Below, one piece after another: positions 1 through 6,342 of a stretch of DNA of 13,742 bases. The stretch spans positions 1 through 13,742 of the forward strand of contig JAQUAP010000034.1 of assembly GCA_028687205.1 (NCBI GenBank), given 5' to 3'. Under the pieces are notes generated by a model. That model had not been told where the DNA came from. It saw only the letters and a program-made list of their open reading frames with translations, and did not search any database. The first letter of the stretch is position 1. Every line of letters begins with the position of its first letter. Position numbers and translations under genes: made by a program. Source of the stretch: Candidatus Omnitrophota bacterium. GTDB taxonomy: Bacteria; Omnitrophota; Gorgyraeia; Gygaellales; Profunditerraquicolaceae.

Positions 1-600
1 GAGTTAAAGAAGCGTTATGACTTCCTGGTTCAGCAGCAGACAGACCTCGTAACGGCAAAAGAATCCCTGCACCAGGCAATCCTGAAGATTAACCGCACCA
101 CCAAGCAGATGTTCCTGGAGACATTCGAGAAGGTACGCGAAGAATTCCGCAATTATTTCCGCCTGCTTTTTAACGGAGGCGACGCGCAGGTTTATCTGAT
201 TGACGAGCAGGACCCGCTGGAGTCGGGCATTGAGATTATCTGCCGGCCGCCGGGGAAGAAACTGCAAAACGTGCTCTTATTGTCCGGCGGAGAGAAATCT
301 ATGTCGGCCATCGCGCTGATCTTTGCTATTTTTAAAGTCAAGCCTTCGCCGTTCTGTATCCTGGATGAGATCGACGCCGCATTAGACGAAGCCAATGTGG
401 ATAGGTTCTCCAGGGTATTGCAGGAATTTGCCAAAGGCTCGCAATTCATCGTGATTACCCATAATAAAAAGACGATTGTTAATGCCAATGTTATGTACGG
501 CATTACGATGGAGCATTCCGGCATATCCAAGATTGTTTCGGTTAAGTTTGCTAATGATAAGAAGGAAGAGGCAGCCGAGGCTGTGACCAGTCCGGCTTAG
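1..600 (+). CDS. smc: Chromosome segregation protein SMC, C-terminal part (5' end outside window)
   Basis: This is the last 199 residues of an SMC ATPase, the cytoplasmic protein that organises and compacts the chromosome with ScpA/ScpB. The reading frame is open from base 1, so the start lies outside the window. The first ~40 visible residues are the end of the coiled coil. The C-terminal ATPase half follows: the ABC signature LSGGEKS at visible residues 94-100, the Walker B/D-loop CILDEIDAALD at 83-93 of the later numbering starting at base 109, and the terminal QFIVITHNKKT switch segment. The order (signature, Walker B, D-loop, H-loop His) is what SMC C-terminal domains show, and the phrase GITMEHSGISK near the end is typical of SMC rather than RecN or RecF. 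The stop TAG at 598-600 overlaps the stop of the convergent downstream gene. The N-terminal Walker A and the hinge cannot be seen. Confidence 0.95.
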   Translation, partial: ELKKRYDFLVQQQTDLVTAKESLHQAILKINRTTKQMFLETFEKVREEFRNYFRLLFNGGDAQVYLIDEQDPLESGIEIICRPPGKKLQNVLLLSGGEKSMSAIALIFAIFKVKPSPFCILDEIDAALDEANVDRFSRVLQEFAKGSQFIVITHNKKTIVNANVMYGITMEHSGISKIVSVKFANDKKEEAAEAVTSPA

Positions 601-1769
601 CAGCAGGTATTGTTGCGGCCTTTACGCTTGGCCTGGTATAAATTTTTATCTGAAGCGGAAATGAGCTCGGCAGGCAGTAAGCCGTCTTCGGGAAAAGAAG
701 CTACTCCGATACTTACGGTAAGTTTCTTAGTTGGGAATATATCTTCGTGCATAAAGGTGTGTTTTTCAATATCCATCCTCAGGCGTTCGGAAATTAAGAA
801 CGCTTCACTTTTATCAGTTTGCGGCAGTATCATCCCAAACTCTTCACCGCCGTAACGGCAGACAAAATCCATCTTACGCGATTGATTTTTAAGCAGGTCG
901 GCTAATTCCCGGAGTATCTTGTCTCCTGCCTGGTGGCCGAGATGGTCGTTGTAAACCTTAAAATAATCTATATCCAGCAAAATCAGGCTTAAGGGTGATT
1001 TTATGGTCCTGCTTTTTTCTAATTCTGAAAGCAGGAGGTACTGGAAATAGCCGTGGTTCCAGAGCTCAGTCAGAGAGTCAAGGTTTGCCTGCATAAGGGT
1101 TTTTTCATAAAGTTGGGAGTTTTCGATTGCCAGGCCTGCCTGGTTAGCAAGCATAGTGAGCATGTGCAGGTCGTCTTTACCGATCGGCTCACGGGTAATA
1201 AAATTATCCGCGACGATGATCCCGTTAATCTTGTCTTTGGCCTTCAGGGGGATTAAGACTAATTCTTCGCTTTTTAAGAATTGCAGCAGCGGGGTATTCC
1301 GGTAGCTTCCAATCGTTTCTTTAGATAGGTGCAGCGGCATCCCCTCCCGCGCTACCAGGCTCAATAGGTTTTCATTTGTATCGCTAAACGCCACCTTCAA
1401 GCCGCGTACCTGTTTGCTGAAACCGGATTCAAAACCGTTCTCGCCATTATCGGAGGATTTATAGGCGTTGATCAGGTCATCCAGGTCCATTTTTTCGCCT
1501 TCTATCTGTCTCCAGATACGGTTAGCTTCTTCGCCTGAGTGGGGGCCGATGCCCATTTTACCTTCAATGAAGCCTTCTTTTTCATTAATCAGGAAAAGGA
1601 GTGCCCGGTTAAAACCCAGCCCGATATGCGCAGTTACTCCGGTAAGGATGATATAGAGGATTTCATCCAGCTTTAAGGTAGTACGCATGGCATTAGAGAT
1701 TTCGTAGAGTATCCCGAGCTCGGTTTTAGTGCGCTCAAGCTCCTGTTTTAATTTATTCAGCTCTTCCAT
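597..1769 (-). CDS. GAF-GGDEF diguanylate cyclase
   Basis: Predicted diguanylate cyclase of 390 residues that makes the second messenger c-di-GMP from two GTP. A short N-terminal helix (EELNKLKQELERTKTE) leads into a GAF-like sensory domain at about residues 24-219. The GGDEF domain at about 227-388 follows, with LDIDYFK, the N-D-x-x-G-H-x-x-G-D motif and the active-site loop GGEEF at 307-311. R298-K-M-D301 lies exactly five residues before GGEEF, which is the arrangement of the RxxD inhibitory I-site, so product feedback is likely. There is no transmembrane segment, so it should be cytosolic; the GAF ligand is unknown. It ends in an unusual Cys-Cys. I chose the ATG at 1767-1769 because the upstream ATG at 1787 lies inside the promoter spacer. 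It is convergent with smc (stops overlap by 4 bases) and divergent from recA. Confidence 0.93.
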   Translation of the reverse strand: MEELNKLKQELERTKTELGILYEISNAMRTTLKLDEILYIILTGVTAHIGLGFNRALLFLINEKEGFIEGKMGIGPHSGEEANRIWRQIEGEKMDLDDLINAYKSSDNGENGFESGFSKQVRGLKVAFSDTNENLLSLVAREGMPLHLSKETIGSYRNTPLLQFLKSEELVLIPLKAKDKINGIIVADNFITREPIGKDDLHMLTMLANQAGLAIENSQLYEKTLMQANLDSLTELWNHGYFQYLLLSELEKSRTIKSPLSLILLDIDYFKVYNDHLGHQAGDKILRELADLLKNQSRKMDFVCRYGGEEFGMILPQTDKSEAFLISERLRMDIEKHTFMHEDIFPTKKLTVSIGVASFPEDGLLPAELISASDKNLYQAKRKGRNNTCC

Positions 1770-1777
1770 AAGGGATA

Positions 1778-1806
1778 AATGTAGCATATTTTAGTCTTGT
1801 TGTCAA
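1778..1806 (-). promoter_or_regulatory. Sigma70-type promoter of the GGDEF gene
   Basis: Read on the minus strand, TTGACA (1806-1801) is followed by a 17-base spacer and TACATT (1783-1778, 4 of 6 consensus). The predicted transcription start is only 0-3 bases upstream of the ATG at 1769, and no Shine-Dalgarno sequence is visible there, so the mRNA may be leaderless. The sequence match is seen directly; activity is inferred. Confidence 0.6.
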
Positions 1807-1871
1807 CCCCGCCAATGCTTAAGTTAGATTACGGGTACCTTTGCGTCTATTACTATAGAAAGGAGGATTAT

Positions 1872-1967
1872 GTCTTAGCGGCTGCCTTGCCTTGTTCCTC
1901 GCTGGGACACTTGCTTGCTGGACTTCATATGCCCCGCTCGGAACCAAGCCAAGCCATCCGCTAAGAA
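1872..1967. repeat. Imperfect palindromic element A, possible miniature mobile element or structured RNA
   Basis: A 96-base stem-loop. The ends are a perfect 9-bp inverted repeat, TCTTAGCGG (1873-1881) and CCGCTAAGA (1958-1966). Inward, the stem continues with mismatches: CTTG and CTTG on the left pair with CAAG and CAAG on the right, then TTCC pairs with GGAA, then GGGACA with TGCCCC (one mismatch), leaving an apical loop of about 20 bases. A 5-base direct repeat ATTAT lies on both sides (1867-1871 and 1968-1972), which could be a target-site duplication but is short and AT-rich. No T-run follows on either strand, so it is not an intrinsic terminator. It carries no ORF. Confidence 0.6.
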
Positions 1968-1984
1968 ATTATACATGTTCTTAA

Positions 1985-2201
1985 AATGACACTGGCAAGT
2001 TTAACCGCGAATGGAGGTTTTAGCCAATGGAGCTTGAGTATTTCGGGTATCCCGAGGCCAAGCAAAGCTTGGCAATCTCGGGATGGCGATGCTGTCCGAG
2101 CTCCGAGGTAGAGACCGAGGAGCGAGTTCAGCAACCACCGAAATACGAAAGATCATTGGCGTTAAAAAACCGACCTGAGCGGGAAACTTGACAGGGTCAT
2201 T
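1985..2201. repeat. Nested imperfect palindrome B with terminal inverted repeats, MITE-like or structured RNA
   Basis: A 217-base element bounded by an 18-base inverted repeat matching at 16 positions: AATGACACTGGCAAGTTT (1985-2002) and AAACTTGACAGGGTCATT (2184-2201). Moving inward, CCGC pairs with GCGG (2005-2008, 2179-2182), TTTTA with TAAAA, and GCCAATG (2023-2029) with CATTGGC (2154-2160). GTATTTCGG (2038-2046) then pairs with CCGAAATAC (2138-2146). Inside that helix are two arms. One is ATCCCGAG (2049-2056) with CTCGGGAT (2077-2084), capped by CCAAGC-AAA-GCTTGG (2058-2072). The other is GCTG (2091-2094) and GCTCC (2100-2104) with GGAGC (2119-2123) and CAGC (2129-2132). The result is a three-way junction on a long basal stem. 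No ORF or transposase is present. It may be a non-autonomous mobile element or an RNA gene; sequence alone cannot decide. Confidence 0.65.
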
Positions 2202-2216
2202 ATAGGGTATTATTTG
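2188..2216 (+). promoter_or_regulatory. Possible weak upstream promoter in the right end of palindrome B
   Basis: TTGACA (2188-2193) inside the right terminal repeat of element B is followed, 17 bases later, by TATTTG (2211-2216), which matches only 3 of 6 -10 positions. TATTAT at 2208-2213 is a better hexamer, but its spacer of 14 is too short. This may be a cryptic outward promoter or chance. Confidence 0.25.
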
Positions 2217-2217
2217 T

Positions 2218-2246
2218 TTGACAGTGGGGCGGGGGCAGGATATAAT
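2218..2246 (+). promoter_or_regulatory. Consensus sigma70 promoter of recA
   Basis: TTGACA (2218-2223), a spacer of exactly 17 bases (2224-2240, G-rich) and TATAAT (2241-2246) form a perfect-consensus housekeeping promoter. The predicted start is near 2253, giving a leader of about 28 bases with GGAGG at 2271-2275, five bases before the recA ATG. I found no LexA-type box of the E. coli (CTGT-N8-ACAG) or Bacillus (GAAC-N4-GTTC) kind over it. No other strong promoter is obvious downstream, so it may drive much of the + strand gene run. Confidence 0.85.
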
Positions 2247-2280
2247 ATTAACTCTAAAACTCACAAAATCGGAGGCAGTT

Positions 2281-3303
2281 ATGGTTACCAAAGAAAAAAA
2301 GGAAGAAGCGCAGAATATTTCTGACCGGAATAAAGCCTTAGAGCTGGCTTTAGTCCAGATTGAGAAGCAATTCGGCAAGGGTTCCATTATGAAACTCGGC
2401 GCGCATGTCAAAGCCAATGTAGAGACTATTCCTACGGGCGCGCTTACTTTGGATGTGGCTTTAGGCGTAGGCGGCCTGCCTCGCGGCAGGGTAGTTGAGA
2501 TATTCGGGCCTGAAGCATCCGGAAAGACCACCTTGACTTTGACCGCCATAAGGGAAAACCAGAAAAAAGGCGGGGTAGCCGCGTTTATTGACGCCGAGCA
2601 CGCTTTTGATTCTACTTACGCCAAGCTGATCGGAGTAAACCTGGATGACCTTTTAATTTCCCAGCCGGATACAGGGGAGCAGGCTTTGGAGATCGCCGAG
2701 ACTTTAGTGCGCTCAAACGCCGTGGATTTGGTGGTCATTGACTCGGTTGCCGCGCTTACTCCGCGGGCGGAAATTGAAGGCGAAATGGGAGATTCGCATA
2801 TGGGGCTTCAGGCGCGCCTGATGTCACAGGCCTTGCGCAAATTGACCAGCGCCATTAGTAAATCGCGTACGACGGTAATCTTTATCAATCAGCTGCGGGA
2901 GAAGATCGGCGTGATGTTCGGTTCGCCGGAAACTACTCCCGGAGGCAGGGCGCTGAAATTTTATGCCTCGGTAAGATTAGATGTGCGCAGGATCGCTTAT
3001 TTAAAAGAAGGGGATAGGGTAATCGGCAATCATGTTAGGGTAAGGGTGGTGAAGAATAAAATTGCCCCTCCTTTCCGTGAGGCGGAGTTTGATATCCTGC
3101 ATAACGAAGGCATTGCCAAGACCGCAGCGGTAATCGACGCTGCCGTGAATATGGAAATAATCACTAAATCCGGGACCTGGTTGTCATTTAATAATGAGAA
3201 GCTTGGCCAGGGCAGGGACGCGGCGATTAAGGGCTTAAAAGAAAATCCTAAGCTGCAGGAGCAAATAGAAAAAGAAGTCAGGAAGAAACTGAGCGTTGAA
3301 TAA
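2281..3303 (+). CDS. recA: Recombinase RecA
   Basis: RecA of 340 residues, close to the family's usual length. It forms ATP-dependent filaments on single-stranded DNA for strand exchange in homologous recombination and for co-protease signalling in the damage response. Visible motifs in order are an N-terminal polymerisation helix, Walker A GPEASGKT (76-83), the phrase IDAEHAFD near 103-110, Walker B LVVIDS (150-155), the L1 region EGEMGDSHMG (166-175), the L2 region after INQLREKIG (202-210), and the C-terminal KNKIAPPF segment (258-265). I chose the ATG at 2281 over an in-frame TTG at 2218 because GGAGG sits five bases upstream, the TTG lies in the -35 box, and the length then fits. Some usually uniform positions differ (AFDSTYAKLIGVN), but nothing catalytic appears lost. 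The gene overlaps recX by 8 bases. Confidence 0.98.
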   Translation: MVTKEKKEEAQNISDRNKALELALVQIEKQFGKGSIMKLGAHVKANVETIPTGALTLDVALGVGGLPRGRVVEIFGPEASGKTTLTLTAIRENQKKGGVAAFIDAEHAFDSTYAKLIGVNLDDLLISQPDTGEQALEIAETLVRSNAVDLVVIDSVAALTPRAEIEGEMGDSHMGLQARLMSQALRKLTSAISKSRTTVIFINQLREKIGVMFGSPETTPGGRALKFYASVRLDVRRIAYLKEGDRVIGNHVRVRVVKNKIAPPFREAEFDILHNEGIAKTAAVIDAAVNMEIITKSGTWLSFNNEKLGQGRDAAIKGLKENPKLQEQIEKEVRKKLSVE

Positions 3304-3763
3304 ACGGACAGAGTCTTTTGATAAGGCCAGAGATTACGCGTTTCTTTTGCTTAAATTCAGGTTGCGCAGCGAAAATGAGCTTGCTCAGCGCCTAAAGCTT
3401 AAGAAAATCCCCGCAGAGACGATAAAAGAAGTAATTTCTTTCCTGAAAGAAAAGAAATTTATTGACGATAATATTTTTGCCTCGGCCTGGATTAACTCGC
3501 GTTTAAAAAGGCCGTTGGGTTTAAGAAGAATCAGGCAGGAATTGCGGCAAAAAGGTGTAGCTAAAGAAATAATCGAGGAGCAAGCCGCCAAGCTAAAAGA
3601 CTATTCCGAAGACAAGACAGTTTTAGATTTAGCCAAAGGGAGATTAAGCAGATTAAAAGGAATTGATCCGCTAAGCGCCAAGAGGCGGGTTTACGCGTTT
3701 CTATTGCGCCGCGGGTTTTCCCCTGAAATCGTCATTGATACGTTAAATCAACTATGCAGGTAG
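3296..3763 (+). CDS. recX: Regulatory protein RecX
   Basis: RecX-family protein of 155 residues, a small helical protein that binds RecA filaments and modulates, usually inhibits, RecA activity. It has the expected tandem three-helix repeats: an A-x-x-Y-A-x-x-LL-x-F/R-x-R-S-E-x-EL opening (residues 10-30), then FIDDNIFASAW (about 56-66), G-L-R-R-I-x-x-EL-x-x-KG (about 75-90) and a final RRVYAFLLRRGFSPEIV segment. It starts at TTG (3296-3298) inside the last codons of recA. No in-frame ATG gives a complete first repeat, and an AGGA lies about 12 bases upstream. The overlaps with recA (8 bases) and alaS (10 bases) point to translational coupling, which would keep RecX below RecA. recA-recX-alaS is a common bacterial order. 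Confidence 0.9.
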   Translation: MNKRTESFDKARDYAFLLLKFRLRSENELAQRLKLKKIPAETIKEVISFLKEKKFIDDNIFASAWINSRLKRPLGLRRIRQELRQKGVAKEIIEEQAAKLKDYSEDKTVLDLAKGRLSRLKGIDPLSAKRRVYAFLLRRGFSPEIVIDTLNQLCR

Positions 3764-6342
3764 ATTCCCTAAGAGAAAAATTCCTCGCGTTTTTTAAATC
3801 CAAAAAACACAAGATCGTAGAGAGCGACTCATTAGTGCCTAAGGATGACCCGACGGTATTATTTACTCCGGCGGGGATGAACCAGTTCAAAAAGGAATTT
3901 TTAGGGTTTGATTCCGGGTTTAAGCGCGCGGCTACTTCGCAAAGATGCCTGCGTACCGATGACTTGGATAAAGTCGGCAAGACCAACAGCCACCATACGT
4001 TCTTTGAGATGCTGGGAAATTTTTCCTTCGGCGATTATTTTAAGGATGAGGCGATTAGCTGGGCCTGGGAGTTCCTGACTAAAGAGCTGAAAATAGAAGA
4101 AGCTAAGCTTTGGATTTCGGTTTATCAAGATGATGCCGAGGCCTATAAGATCTGGAAAGATAAAATAGGCATACCGGTTAAGAAAATCATTAAGCTTGGC
4201 GACAAAGATAACTTTTGGCCGGCTGAAGCAAAGACAAAAGGGCCGAATGGGCCGTGCGGCCCCTGTTCTGAAATATTTTATGATTTTGGCGCTGATATTG
4301 GCTGCGGTAAGCCGGATTGTTCGCCTGCCTGTGATTGCGGTAGGTTTGTGGAGATTTGGAACCTGGTTTTTACCCAGTTTAACCGCAAGGAAGACGGTTC
4401 TTTAGAGCCGCTGCCCAATAAGAATATTGATACCGGAATGGGGTTAGAGAGGTTAGCTTCGGTAATGGAGGGTAAGCAGAGTAACTTTGAAACCGATCTT
4501 TTTGTCCCGATAGTCAAAGAAATTGAAAAACATATCACGGCAAATCCTGCTAAAAAACGAAGGGACGAACTCGTTTATGCAGTAGCCGATCATATCCGTG
4601 CAGTAGTTTTCTGTATTTATGACGGTGTATTACCTTCAAACGAATCGAGAGGTTATGTTGTTCGAAAAGTAATTCGTAAGAGTGTAGAGCACTTAAGGTC
4701 TTTAGGAATAAAGAAACAATTTTTAAATAAATTAGTCCCTTTAGTGGCTCAGGTTATGCACACGCCTTATCCAGATTTAAAGGAAAAACAGGAAGACATT
4801 GCTTTAGTTATTTTGAATGAAGAAAAAAATTTTATTAATATTTTAGATTCAAGTGATCAGTTCGTAAAAAAGGCTATAAGTGAATTGGTAAAAAATACTA
4901 CAAATCTTAGCGTAGATGATTCCCAAAAAGCCGGAGAAATAGCTTTTAGTCTTTACGATACTTATGGAGTGCCTCTACAACTGACTAAAGATTGGCTAGA
5001 TGTTAAGGGTATAAAGATTAACCAGGAGGAATTTGATAGAGGATTTAGTCGAGAGATGGAACAGCAAAAGCAGCGTTCTAAGGCGCAAAGCGCAATGAAG
5101 GGTGATGTCTTTGACGCCAAAGTGCCTGACCTGAAACTAAAAGATACTAAATTTACCGGTTATAAAGAAAATTCCGTAAAAGCTGAAATCCTGGCTATTT
5201 TAAAAGACGGTAAAGAAATCGTTTTGGACCAGACTCCTTTTTACGCCGAAAGCGGCGGCCAGGTCGGTGACACCGGTAAATTGGTAAACGGAAAGAATGT
5301 TTTTGCGGTTTTAGATACGCAAAAAGCAGGTAATGTTATTTTACATATCGGCAAGGTTATCTCCGGCAGCTTTAAAAAAGGAGATAAAGTGGTTGCCGAA
5401 ATAAATACCGAACGCAGGTTAAATATCGCCCGCAACCATACGGCTACGCATATATTACAGGCAGCTTTAAGAAAAGTTTTAGGCACGCATGTCCAGCAGC
5501 AGGGTTCACTGGTAGCCGAAGATAAATTCCGTTTTGATTTTACGCATTTTAAAGGTTTATCTAAAGAAGAGATTGCCCGGGTTGAAGAAGTAGCTAACGA
5601 GTATGTTTATAAACATCAGGCAGTAAGTTGTAAAGAGATGCCTTTAAAGGAGGCAAAGCAGGCCGGGGCATTGGCATTTTTTGAAGAGAAATATGGCGAG
5701 TGTGTGCGCGTGGTAAGTATCGGAGATATATCTAAAGAGTTATGCGGGGGAACACACCTGGATAATGTCAGTAATATCGGCCTGATAAAAATAACCAGCG
5801 AGAGCTCGGTAGCCAGCGGCATAAGGAGGATTGAAGGTGTAACCGCAGGTTTTGCCGAGCAGTTTATTCAGGATGAGCAGAAGAAAGCCGCTGAAGAAGC
5901 TAAAAGAATGGAGAATTTAAAGGAGTTAAAGAAACAGGAAAAGAAGCGCAGCATAGAGATAAATATCTGCCTGCAAGACGCAGCTCCCAGGCTGATAAGT
6001 AACGCGGTCAGGATAAACGCGGTAAATCTGGTTGCTTCGCTTGAGCCCGGCTTAGATATGCATTCTTTAAGGCTCCTCGCGGATAAGGTAAAAGCAGAGC
6101 TAAAGCAGGGAGTAATCGCCTTAGGTTCGCAGGATAATGAACAGAAGAGGGCATACCTGGTTATCGCGGTTACGCAGGATTTATTATCTAAAGGCCTGGA
6201 TGCGGGGGCATTAATCCGCCGGGTTGCCCCGCTTATCGGCGGCTCTGGGGGCGGCCGGCCGGATTTTGCGCAGGCAGGCGGAACTAAGCCGGAAAATTTA
6301 GCACAGGCCATTGAAGAACTCAGAAAGGTAATCAACATATGA
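3754..6342 (+). CDS. alaS: Alanine--tRNA ligase AlaRS
   Basis: Full-length class II alanyl-tRNA synthetase, 862 residues, cytosolic. It activates alanine and charges tRNA-Ala, and its editing domain clears mischarged tRNA. Seen in order: the N-terminal FLAFFKSKKHKIVESDSLVP phrase; motif 2 TSQRCLR (61-67); a cysteine cluster C184, C189, C193, C195 in the loop after CGPCSEIFYD; motif 3 GMGLER (228-233); the ADHIRA helical region; the editing metal site H562-x-x-x-H566 and C664-x-x-x-H668; and the C-Ala segment GGRPDFAQAGG from 833. The start ATG lies inside recX and has no obvious Shine-Dalgarno sequence, so it is probably translated by coupling. The last bases overlap hisD as ATGA. A tract at about 4540-5040 is clearly more AT-rich than the rest of the gene. 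Confidence 0.97.
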   Translation: MQVDSLREKFLAFFKSKKHKIVESDSLVPKDDPTVLFTPAGMNQFKKEFLGFDSGFKRAATSQRCLRTDDLDKVGKTNSHHTFFEMLGNFSFGDYFKDEAISWAWEFLTKELKIEEAKLWISVYQDDAEAYKIWKDKIGIPVKKIIKLGDKDNFWPAEAKTKGPNGPCGPCSEIFYDFGADIGCGKPDCSPACDCGRFVEIWNLVFTQFNRKEDGSLEPLPNKNIDTGMGLERLASVMEGKQSNFETDLFVPIVKEIEKHITANPAKKRRDELVYAVADHIRAVVFCIYDGVLPSNESRGYVVRKVIRKSVEHLRSLGIKKQFLNKLVPLVAQVMHTPYPDLKEKQEDIALVILNEEKNFINILDSSDQFVKKAISELVKNTTNLSVDDSQKAGEIAFSLYDTYGVPLQLTKDWLDVKGIKINQEEFDRGFSREMEQQKQRSKAQSAMKGDVFDAKVPDLKLKDTKFTGYKENSVKAEILAILKDGKEIVLDQTPFYAESGGQVGDTGKLVNGKNVFAVLDTQKAGNVILHIGKVISGSFKKGDKVVAEINTERRLNIARNHTATHILQAALRKVLGTHVQQQGSLVAEDKFRFDFTHFKGLSKEEIARVEEVANEYVYKHQAVSCKEMPLKEAKQAGALAFFEEKYGECVRVVSIGDISKELCGGTHLDNVSNIGLIKITSESSVASGIRRIEGVTAGFAEQFIQDEQKKAAEEAKRMENLKELKKQEKKRSIEINICLQDAAPRLISNAVRINAVNLVASLEPGLDMHSLRLLADKVKAELKQGVIALGSQDNEQKRAYLVIAVTQDLLSKGLDAGALIRRVAPLIGGSGGGRPDFAQAGGTKPENLAQAIEELRKVINI

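Larger units (their letters stand above)
1770..2280. other. Gene-free divergent intergenic region between the GGDEF gene and recA
   Basis: No plausible protein gene was found on either strand across these 511 bases. The region contains the minus-strand promoter at 1778-1806, a strong AAAGGAGG sequence at 1859-1866 followed by ATG TCT TAG, two unlike imperfect palindromes (1872-1967 and 1985-2201), and the recA promoter and leader. The short open frames that cross 2001-2280 have no recognisable domain and follow the palindromes, so they are not called. Confidence 0.75.

Noticed and set aside
184..530. Antisense frames within smc, alaS, hisD, hisH and trpE
   Set aside because: They have no ribosome binding sites, promoters or domains and lie wholly within well-identified genes.
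1873..1966. Element A as a CRISPR unit
   Set aside because: There is one inverted repeat and no series of regularly spaced direct repeats or cas genes.
1969..1984. TACATGTTCTTA as a Bacillus-type LexA (GAAC-N4-GTTC) operator
   Set aside because: Only one half-site (GTTC) is present, and it is about 240 bases from the recA promoter.
2018..2170. Palindrome B as 6S RNA, SRP RNA, tmRNA or RNase P RNA
   Set aside because: The diagnostic features (6S central bubble, SRP GNRA apical motif, tmRNA tRNA-like ends with tag ORF, RNase P core) are not visible. It is left as an unassigned structured element.
2218..2280. Extending recA upstream to an in-frame TTG at 2218
   Set aside because: That TTG is the start of the -35 box, and the added 21 residues would be encoded by the promoter and leader. 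ATG at 2281 has GGAGG at the right distance and gives a 340-residue RecA.
2001..2549. Long open frame on the minus strand antisense to the start of recA
   Set aside because: It runs through palindrome B, the recA promoter and recA coding sequence, has no recognisable domain, and mirrors recA codon structure.
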